DNA of 64,000 bases from Strongyloides papillosus. Lineage: Eukaryota; Nematoda; Chromadorea; Rhabditida; Strongyloididae. The stretch spans positions 2,356,001 through 2,420,000 of the forward strand of contig SRSI01000009.1 of the NCBI GenBank assembly GCA_005656395.1, written 5' to 3'. The translations under genes were made by a program, and so were the position numbers. Positions 56,471-64,000 of the stretch are shown one piece after another (position 1 is the stretch's first letter; each line of letters opens with the position of its first letter). Below the pieces are notes generated by a model. The model made no database searches. It was not told the DNA's origin and was given only the letters and a program-made list of their open reading frames with translations.

Positions 56471-57014
56471 GTTCTTTTGCCATATATTACAATGATCTAA
56501 TTAATATAATTGAGGAAATTGAAAAATATTGCAGTTTCTAGCACTCTGATCGTTAAAAACCACTGGTTCTTCTTTTAATCTCCATCTCATTTAGACAAAA
56601 ATTGTCATCTTATCTAAAGATTCCACTTTACTGACATTATAATATTTGCACTATTGCATGTCCCTTTTGAGAGATGAGAAACTTACCAAATAGAAATAAA
56701 TGACGAATGTCGGCGAGTGGGAGATTTCGAAGCAATATTTCATTGATATTGATGAAAACAATTAACATCCTTATAAATCGATCAGTAAGTTTCCCATGTA
56801 CATGATAGAAATGTAACAGGATGCCACTTAGATGAACTGAATTAATATCTAACTATTCTACCTCCTTTAGAAGACACGTCAGGTTACCACCATCTTCTAT
56901 ATAAAATTTTTTTAAAGTTGTAAATGTCTACTTTGCTTTTTCCGGCATCTCTTTTAACACTACAATATCTAGCATTTTTGAATAAAGTTACTTTGTATCA
57001 TATATAATACACAC
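56471..57014. other. Spacer, about 540 bp
   Basis: Less AT-rich than average but without open frames. No RNA gene recognised. Confidence 0.4.
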
Positions 57015-57335
57015 CTCGAGGTTGGGGAAAGCTGCAATTTAATACGTAGAAATTTCTAATTTAAAAATATAAATAAACCTCTTAATTTTAATATTTTCCT
57101 TTGAAATTTTGTCAGATGATTTGAACAATTATGTAGATTCACTAAAAAATACGGTTTGGGTAAAATGCCATATATAGAAAAAAAATTTTTGGTTAATATT
57201 TTTTGATGTGCCGTTGCTTTTGCTCTGGAAAAAAAATATGAGTTTCCCCTACTTCCCATCTATACATCCATAAATTTTTAAGTTGGTATTATGTTACGTT
57301 TTGGAGAAAATTAATTTTTAATAAATGCATTTTTA
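57015..57335 (+). repeat. Left arm of a long inverted repeat
   Basis: Roughly 320 bp, about 70% alike by eye to the inverse of 59105-59438. Landmarks: CTCGAG at 57015, CTTAATTTTAATATTTTCCT, TACGGTTTGGGTAAAATGCC, GTGCCGTTGCTTTTGCTCT, AGTTGGTATTATGTTACGTT. Limits approximate. Confidence 0.75.
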
Positions 57336-57472
57336 AACGTTTCTTGTAATGTTATAACCCTTATAATTACTTTTAAAGTGTCTGCAGTCATGTTAGTAAG
57401 TTAATAAAATATAAAAATGAAAGAATATTTTTTTTTCTCCGTATAAGGATAAATGTTTCTTTTTTTTAAGTA
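57336..57472. other. Sequence between inverted-repeat arm and mariner relic
   Basis: Short AT-rich interval inside the long inverted repeat. No gene. Confidence 0.4.
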
Positions 57473-58387
57473 TTAGGTTGAGGAATAAATAATGGCCGCA
57501 AATTCTTACTACAATTTTTCATTGTAAAAAATTAAAATAAATAAATTCATATCGAAACGGTCTTTATGCAGAAATGTAGGGGAACTTGCCCTGATAATAT
57601 TTTGCATATTACCTTAATTTTTAAATTAATTTTTAAAAAAGTTATGTCCGATCTTAAAAATGTTGTCAAAAAGAGATTTAATGGTAATTTTCTTACACGA
57701 GTTCAAACTTAGACGTAATAGACTTGAAGCATATCGAAATAAAATGAATGCATAGGGGGGAAGAGTCAACTTCTGAACGCTCTTTGCGTCGGTGGTTTGA
57801 GAAATTTCAAAGGATTAATTTTGACCTCAATAATGAAGAGGGTAAAAGAGGACCCTTTACTACCAATACTCAGAATTAATGGAAGATTATGGAACTAAAT
57901 CTAAAGCAGTGACCAAGAGAGTTAAAATATATCGACAGGGGCTTAAAAAAATGGATGAAAGACTAAAAAAAATCATCCGGTTTTAAAAATAGGAACAACC
58001 CAATACTATAGGATGACAAGGCAAGATGTCATGTTTCAAAACTAATTTTAAAAAAACTTGAGCAATTGAAATATGGAGCTCTACTTACCCTCCATACTTT
58101 CCTGATTTTTTCCCTGCAATTTTCAATTTGTTTATGAATTTGGATGCATTCTTAAAGGATAAATTGTTTAAAAATCAGGAGTCAGCAGAAAGCGATTTCG
58201 TTGACTTCTATTAGATCCAAAAGTCCTGAATCTTATAAAACGGGGATTCAAAAGCTGTTAGAACGTTGAGAAAAATGTGTAGCTTCTAATGTGTATTATT
58301 TTGACTAATTTACTTAACATAAACTTAAAAAAATATTGTCTTAATTCATTTTTTCTCTCCGCGGCCATTATTTATTCCTCAACCTAG
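57473..58387 (+). mobile_element. Decayed mariner transposon
   Basis: 27-bp inverted ends: left TTAGGTTGAGGAATAAATAA and right inverse from CGGCCATTATTTATTCCTCAACCTAG, with TA on each side (57471-57472, 58388-58389). Fragments of mariner transposase are readable in several frames: LRRWFEKFQR (near 57780), the signature HPPYSPDF (near 58090, part of the catalytic D34D end) and a C-terminal GIQKLLERWEKCV. At 915 bp with many stops it is shorter than a full mariner (about 1.3 kb) and cannot make transposase. Confidence 0.92.
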
Positions 58388-58389
58388 TA

Positions 58390-59104
58390 AATAAATAAAC
58401 ATTATATGCCAAAAAAATATCACACATAATTTCCAAACAATTAGATACCATTTTTAATACACTTTAAAATTATGAAACTACTTAATTCTCATTATAAACT
58501 TATTGTTTGAGTTCGTAGTAATACTTAAACAATTTATATAAATCAAATTGTAATCTGCTATTAATAAAATTAGAAATAATTTTTAACCATAAAAAAAATA
58601 GTTAGAAATTAATTCCAATGAAATGTTTCGTATAATAGAATTTCTGAAAAAAATTTTTGTGCGAACAACTTGCAATCCATCTTTCCTAATGTTCTTAAAA
58701 ATCAAGTAAAAAATATGGTTTAAGTGAGAAAATACGTTACTACAAAAATTTAAACATGAAAATTTATCATTGTTTATCATAATTGCTTAAACCTTGGTTT
58801 AATTGAAATAAATAGGTGATCCAAGCACAAATTACATGATCGAAAAACTTAAAATAAGTTTTTTTACCATATACTTTAAACTTTTGTAGAAATAATCAGT
58901 TTTGGCCATTTTTTATATAATATAGAATAATTTATCATTTGTAGCAAAAAAAACTAGTATTTATTTAACATTTTTCAATTTCTATATTTAGTAAACTTAC
59001 CAGGCATCATTGTGAATACTTTTAAATTAATTAGGTCAATGTTTCACACATAAAATAATACAAAAAAATCCATATTTAGCACGTTTTATGATATATTTTC
59101 TTTA
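58390..59104. other. Noncoding part inside the long inverted repeat
   Basis: About 715 bp of AT-rich DNA between the mariner relic and the right arm. No open frame supported. Confidence 0.45.
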
Positions 59105-59438
59105 AAAAAATTAAAGTAATTCAAAATTAATTTTCTGAAAAACCTAACATAATATCAACCCAAAAATTTATTGGTGTGTAGAGGGGAAGTAGAGGTGTCT
59201 AGCTTTTTTTGAGAGAGAAAAAGCAACGGCACAGCAAAAAATATTCACAATCAAAAAAACATTTTTCCCATATATAGCATTTTACTAAAACCGTAATTTG
59301 TGAACAATTGGCACCATTATTTAAGTCAACTGGCAAAATTTCAAAAGAAAATATTAAAATTAATAGGTTTATTAAAGGATGGGAAAATTATTTATAGGGT
59401 AAAAGTGCAGTTTTCCGACAATAAACACAAACCTCGAG
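59105..59438 (-). repeat. Right arm of a long inverted repeat
   Basis: Inverse partner of 57015-57335 (CTCGAG at 59433, GGTTTTAGTAAAATGC and GTGCCGTTGCTTTTTCTCTC on the minus strand). The arms enclose about 2.4 kb including the mariner relic. Coordinates are by-eye estimates. Confidence 0.75.
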
Positions 59439-59449
59439 CTGTGATATAG

Positions 59450-59734
59450 TAATAAAAAATGGTAACTTTTTTTTAGATATAAGAAACAACATATAACTAA
59501 ACTCTGACAGGACAATCAAAGTTAACTTATTTTTCATGCTATGTAAATGTCATTATCAATCATGTACTATTAAAAAGAAGGTATCAAAGATCAAAAATGA
59601 AGTTGTAGGAATCTTTTTTTTATAAGTATCTTTTAATATACTATAGGTACTAGAATAAGTATTTTACCGAGTTATTTCGTAATTTCAATTTAATAGCCAA
59701 TAGTTAAAATGTTATGAAAGCTTATGTAACACTG
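59450..59734 (+). repeat. Direct repeat, copy 1
   Basis: About 285 bp starting AATAAAAAATGGTAACTTTT and ending GAAAGCTTATGTAACACTG; near 80% alike to copy 2 at 63595-63873. It lies just upstream of the caspase-like frame. Confidence 0.82.
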
Positions 59735-59735
59735 A

Positions 59736-60434
59736 TCATTTATTGGCGACAAACATGTTGTCATTGTATTTCTACTCGGTATAATTGGTGAAATTAACAA
59801 TAGTAGAGGAGAAAATTTTTTTATCGTCAAAAAGAATACCATTGTACTTGAAATTGAGGAGGCTTTTAATAGACTTGTTAGAAGAAAAGATATTGCAATA
59901 ATTATTATCAACAGAAAGTTTCTGATCTCATTCGCCAAACAAATAATCATGACAATAATAGTATTCCCACTATTATTGATATACTATCAAAAGATTCTCC
60001 ACATAGTATGCCGAAGGCAAGGTATTTTTTATTTATTTTATCAATTCCTTTATTTTAAGAACAAAACAGTTAACTTGAAAGGTACATACAGACAGGATAA
60101 TAAAGCTGATAGTGGTTTATTTATGCTTGAATTTATTCGTCAAGTTTGTTTAAATCCTGATTCACATAGAAAATTGGCTGAAGGTCAGTCGATTCAGAAT
60201 GTATTTTCCACTTTTAATGCTACTTCTGGTAGAAGTTATCTAAAACCTTTTGTATATTCAAGACTTTGTTTAAAGGAACGGTTTAAATTATATGAGATGG
60301 AGGAATATTATTTAACTAAAGTTCGTAAGCAAAAGTTTAGACGTCTTCAAACGAGACCCTATGAATGTATAGATTGGAGTGGAAAAAAACATACTTGGAA
60401 AAGTTTAACACGAGCTAGACGTCACAGTGTTTGA
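59736..60434 (+). pseudogene. Caspase-like reading frame lacking catalytic His and Cys (pseudogene or inactive homologue)
   Basis: One open frame of 232 codons with no ATG until 59949; the 5' end is not resolved. DKHVVIVFLLGIIGE resembles the strand before the caspase SHG, with LL in place of SH. About 47 residues later DIAIIIINRKF sits where caspases have KIIIIQACRG, with no Cys. After a linker, GTYRQDNKADSGLFMLEFIRQVC resembles the small-subunit YxxWR..xGSWFIQxLC block. A possible 48-base intron (GTATTT...AAACAG, 60021-60068) is a multiple of three. In another frame the linker reads VSDLIRQTNNHDNNSIP, so frame drift is possible. The tail is basic (KVRKQKFRRLQTRP). The homology is my by-eye inference. 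Confidence 0.4.
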
Positions 60435-60940
60435 ATTATCTTCTCTAAAGAGATTTAGAGATTTCTTGTTTTATATGTATGATAATTGTATAGAATTTTA
60501 TTTTTGTATTTAGTGTAAATATGCATTGTATTTTGTTTTAGTTTTTTTGAATCTCTTGAGCGCATTGTAGAGAAGTGAAATAAGTTTGTAAATAATTTTT
60601 ATTGTCAATAATGGTTCATTAAATGCATCTAAACAATTTTTTATATTCTTAAAATAAAGTACTTTAATTTCATTTTATCCTTCTTATTCTTGAGTTTAAA
60701 ATGTTAAACATCATTTTAAGAATGTTTTTTACGATATTTAGGTAAATAATACAAAAAAAAAGTGTTGTACAAACATTTTATTATAAACAAAAAAATTAAA
60801 TTATACAATATATATACATATTATATACACACATAAATACAGTTATAAAAAAATATAAAATCAAAATATTATAAAAATTTTTAGATCTTTAATGTTAAAA
60901 ACTTGATCACCGTTTTTTACCAATTTAAAATCGATCGCAT
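60435..60940. other. Convergent 3' region, about 500 bp
   Basis: AT-rich DNA between the ends of the caspase-like frame (+) and the PIAS-like gene (-). AATAAAG near 60652 may be a polyadenylation signal. No gene. Confidence 0.5.
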
Positions 60941-62896
60941 CTACTTCTCAGAGAACAGCGATCTAACTTCAGGCATTGTAAGAAGTTCCCACAATTCATC
61001 ACTTATACCTATAGGCTTCCAAATTTTAAAATCTTCAGGCTTAGAGGAGATATACATTTCATAGAAGGTACTACTAGTAATCATATTCTTTATGACTTCC
61101 GTAAAGATGGGACAATTCTTAGCAATACGATCTTTAAATATATCAATTGATGTTTGCTGGAATTCCGAAGCTTGTTGGATTAAGGAAGGTGACGAGTTTA
61201 CTGAAGTAGATGTAGAAAGATTTACCCTTCCCCTAGAAGTAGACATTTGAGAACGCTTAGGTGGTTCATGAAGACTTGTAGAAGACTCAGGAGAATCTAT
61301 TACATCAGGATTGCGTGACACCGCCAGTGTTGGTCTCTTTCTCGATCCTTTAGTTTCAGTCTTATTAACAAGGACTTTTGGAGAACAAATAATATGTCCT
61401 CTTGGTTTTGAAACTTTAGGTGGTTGTTCATCATCTGAATTGTCATCCAATACAATACATTCAATTGTATTATTGTTGGAATTGACAGTTAAAGGTGAAT
61501 GCTTCTCACTATTTTCTCCATCATTACCTTCATCCGAAGAGAGGATCAGAAAAGATGAACGATCTTCTTCGTCATCACTCATTAACATTTCTATTTTATT
61601 ATAACTTCTTCGTCCACCCTTAATTACCTTTGAGTTGTCAATATTTAACATTTCCTTACACCCAACTATTTTATATTTTGCTCCAGGAAAGAGTTCAATA
61701 TCGTTAATATTAGGATGCTTTTGGAGAACTTTTATGAAGAATCTAAAGATACAATCATTGAAAAATAGAGAAAAATGAAAAAACAAACTTACTCGTCGAC
61801 TACTATATCATCCGGTGTACAAGGGCTTTTGCAGTATTTACACAGCCATGACTCAGTAGTCTCGTTGATCTTAATATAAGTTTCAAGATCCTCTGGAACA
61901 ATATGGTTGCAGTTCCTTCCCCAAAATGGAATCTTTATCTTCTCCAACGTTATTGAAGAGTTGAGGGAAACTTTGATAGACTCTACGATTATTCCTTTTC
62001 TCCTGGACAAACATTCTTCTAAATCATCCTTAAATTCCTCAACTGTTCTTTTATTATCTTTATTTGTAGTCTCAATAAACAATTCTTCCACTGTTTTGAT
62101 AGTAGAAGAAAATACAGCAAAGGCAAAAGTACTTCCGATGTTTAGTGATCTATCAAAACAAATTTTCATCTGTAGAGAGTCTTCAAGTCCAGTAGTCTTA
62201 GATAATTTAAGTAATGCCTTGTTTAGATTGGTTGGTGCGTTTAAGCGGTGTTTCAAATCCAAATTGCTATAGAAAATTTCACGAGGTAGGAGGTCCGTGA
62301 AGTCCTGTGAATTAATGAATATCCTCATTCCAAGAGGATAGCAATCATCAAATGGTAAGTCACTTTTCTCACTAATATCAACACAGCGAAGCATTAAGCA
62401 TTTTCTTGAAGGTTCGGAATCTTTTGAACAAAATAATGAATTGCGGACTTTATTCGGCAACTTGAAGGTAAACAAGGATAAAGCAGACCTATCCCTTGAT
62501 GAAACTACCTTCCATCCCGATAAATTCTTGACATTCTTGTGGAAGTAGAGCTTTTTTATGGGGATATTAGTCTCAGATTCAGTACCACCATTTTCTACTT
62601 CATCATCCCTTCTTAAAGAATCTTTCGGCATACTTGATGAATAATAACCCATGGCATGACCCTTATCCAATATGCTTTTTACCGCTTTTTTCTTTGTTTC
62701 CTTAGTTTCAAGTTGTTGAATAAGCCTTTCCTGAAGAACACCTTTGGTTCCTTTTGTTACACAGGACAAGCATTTCAAGCAATACCTAAGATCCTCACAT
62801 GTGAATAGAAACAAAATCAGTTCCTGAAAAATTACTAATTACACAAAAAAAATCATGACCTACTTTGCAAGTTTCTATTGACGATTGGTTATTCAT
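60941..62896 (-). CDS. gei-17: PIAS-type SUMO E3 ligase
   Basis: Exons 62896-62864, 62823-61793 and 61742-60941, 621 residues. The ATG at 62896 gives MNNQSSIETCKELILFLF. The N-terminus has a SAP-like DNA-binding helix pair (TCEDLRYCLKCLSCVTKGTKGVLQERLIQQL). A PINIT-like region follows (about 90-280), then the SP-RING at about 300-350 with Cys/His ligands in GRNCNHIVPEDLETYIKINE and WLCKYCKSP. Two SUMO-interacting motifs follow (SSFLILSSDE, ECIVLDDNSDDE). PIAS proteins bring SUMO-loaded Ubc9 to chromatin substrates. Codons are less AT-rich than in neighbours. The gene symbol follows the single C. elegans PIAS and is an inference of orthology. Confidence 0.9.
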
Positions 62897-63594
62897 TATG
62901 ACTGTAAGAAATTCTAGGAAGAAAGATTGAGATAAGAAATGAACTATCTAAAATAATAAGAATTAGGAAATTTCCAGACAATTTAATTTAATTAAAGCCT
63001 CGAATATCATGAACCCGTAAAATTATATTTATTTATGGAAAAATTGCTGCAAAACATGTCATAAAAATCTCACGAAAAACCAATTGGTTTGTGTTTGTTA
63101 CCACACACATAACACAACAATTTTAAATCTTGGAACATTCTTGTTCTATTCTAACAAAGCATAAATCAAGATTTGTCAACTAACTGTTGCTTGAAATATA
63201 ATTTTTTAATATGCAATCTTAGAAAATAATAATAAAAGATAATCCACTATATTTAATTACACCTTCATCTAAAAGGATATTTACCAAAAATGACGGAAAA
63301 TGATTAAGTAAGGTGTTATTAGTCAACTAATAATAAGAAATACAATGGCCAAGGAATATGGAAAAAAATATATATAAAGTATTACAACAAAAAATGAATT
63401 TCGATACGAGATATTATACAATATATCTACCACGAAAATTAAAGCGTTGATTGGGTATAATCGAACTGTAAAATAAATACCAAGTAAAATAGAAAAAATA
63501 AAAAAAATTATGAATGGATTAATGATTGAACTGCTATCGGCATATTCCTTACGAGAAAGAAAAAATCGAACGTATTGTTTAATAGTTTAACTAA
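62897..63594. other. Upstream region of the PIAS-like gene
   Basis: About 700 bp, AT-rich. A splice-like TTCTTCCTAG and a TTACAG lie about 8-25 bases before the ATG at 62896 on the minus strand. No other gene. Confidence 0.45.
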
Positions 63595-63873
63595 TAATAA
63601 AAAATGGTAACACTTTTTTAGATATAAGATATAACATATAACTTAACTCTGACAGAACAATCAAAGTTACCTTGTGTTTCATGGTATATAAATGTCATTA
63701 TCAGTCATGTACTTTTAAAAAAAGGTATAAAAGTCAAAAATAAAGTTTTGGGAATCTTTTTTATGTGTCTTTCAACACAACGTGTCTATCAAGATAAGTA
63801 CTCTATCAAATTAATTGGTAGTTTCTTTTTAATTGACCAATATTTAGTGTTTTAAAAGCTTTTGTAACTCTGT
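63595..63873 (+). repeat. Direct repeat, copy 2
   Basis: Starts AATAAAAAATGGTAACACTT and ends AAAGCTTTTGTAACTCTG; matches copy 1 at 59450-59734 with small indels. Similarity stops soon after, before the caspase-like part of copy 1 begins. Confidence 0.82.
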
Positions 63874-64000
63874 TGAATGATATTACAAGATAAAATTTGG
63901 TATTAAACAAAGAGTAAGGAAATACTGTTTTTTACCTTTAGATGTTTTCTCATAGGACTTCTGATATATTTGATTTTCTGGGAAAATGTAACACGTGAAA

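Noticed and set aside
59450..63873. Reading the direct repeats as LTRs of a retrotransposon
   Set aside because: Between them are a minus-strand PIAS gene and a caspase-like frame, with no RT, gag, primer-binding site or TG...CA ends.
1..64000. CRISPR arrays, bacterial operons, rRNA genes
   Set aside because: No regularly spaced repeats, Shine-Dalgarno sites or rRNA sequence seen; introns and tRNA features are those of a eukaryote.

Overview
The window reads as nuclear DNA of a small, very AT-rich nematode, most like Strongyloides or a close relative (Strongyloididae). This is inferred from: roughly 75-80% A+T; compact genes with introns mostly of 37-110 bases that begin GTAAG/GTATG and end in TTTNAG; a major-sperm-protein domain; two secreted CAP/SCP proteins; a nematode Dicer-related (RIG-I-like) helicase; and U-rich ...TTTNAG sites a few bases before start codons, as expected for spliced-leader trans-splicing. 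I rebuilt exon joins by hand from donor/acceptor sites and reading-frame phase, so exon limits are reasoned models, not transcripts.

Left part (1-25 kb): an incomplete secreted protein with a frame break (1-1848, -); a protein with two SH2-like folds (2189-3543, -); a Lys/Asn/Asp-rich protein (3760-5273, +); a DRH/RIG-I-like helicase with damaged ATPase motifs (5724-8801, +); a RING-remnant coiled-coil protein (9396-10662, +); a mucin-like CAP protein (11386-12643, +); a pseudokinase (13136-14377, +); an MSP-domain protein with a Lys-rich repeat tail (15034-16260, +); Sec61 alpha (17738-19203, +); a TA-flanked MITE (21262-21474); a core-1 beta-3-galactosyltransferase-like gene (21786-22938, +); and a basic, presumably nuclear protein of less AT-rich composition (23909-24820, +).

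Middle (25-48.6 kb) is mostly conserved cell biology: an adenylate kinase; a minus-strand cluster TBC1D24-like > MPDU1 > TIMM29 that looks like an operon; FAM114A-like; an ankyrin-iPLA2 (PLA2G6-like) gene with a decayed partial copy 2.2 kb downstream of it; a non-muscle myosin regulatory light chain; a second candidate operon ANKRD49-like > DHHC palmitoyltransferase; PDRG1-like; and two related F-box-like proteins.

Right part (48.8-64 kb) is dominated by mobile and duplicated DNA. A complete-looking DIRS-type tyrosine-recombinase retrotransposon (48852-53117) has two intact ORFs, 118-bp inverted repeats and an internal complementary region; it sits 32 bp upstream of the start codon of a second CAP gene (53150-54160). 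Then come a gene-poor stretch, a head-to-head tRNA-Pro(CGG)/tRNA-Lys(UUU) pair 13 bp apart, a decayed mariner (57473-58387) inside a 2.4-kb long inverted repeat, a caspase-like reading frame lacking the usual catalytic His and Cys (59736-60434, +), a PIAS-type SUMO ligase (60941-62896, -), and a direct repeat whose two copies (59450-59734 and 63595-63873) bracket those last two genes.

The strongest candidates for something unusual are the DIRS element, the motif-broken DRH helicase, the dead caspase-like frame in a duplicated block, the iPLA2 relic, and the SH2-like protein.
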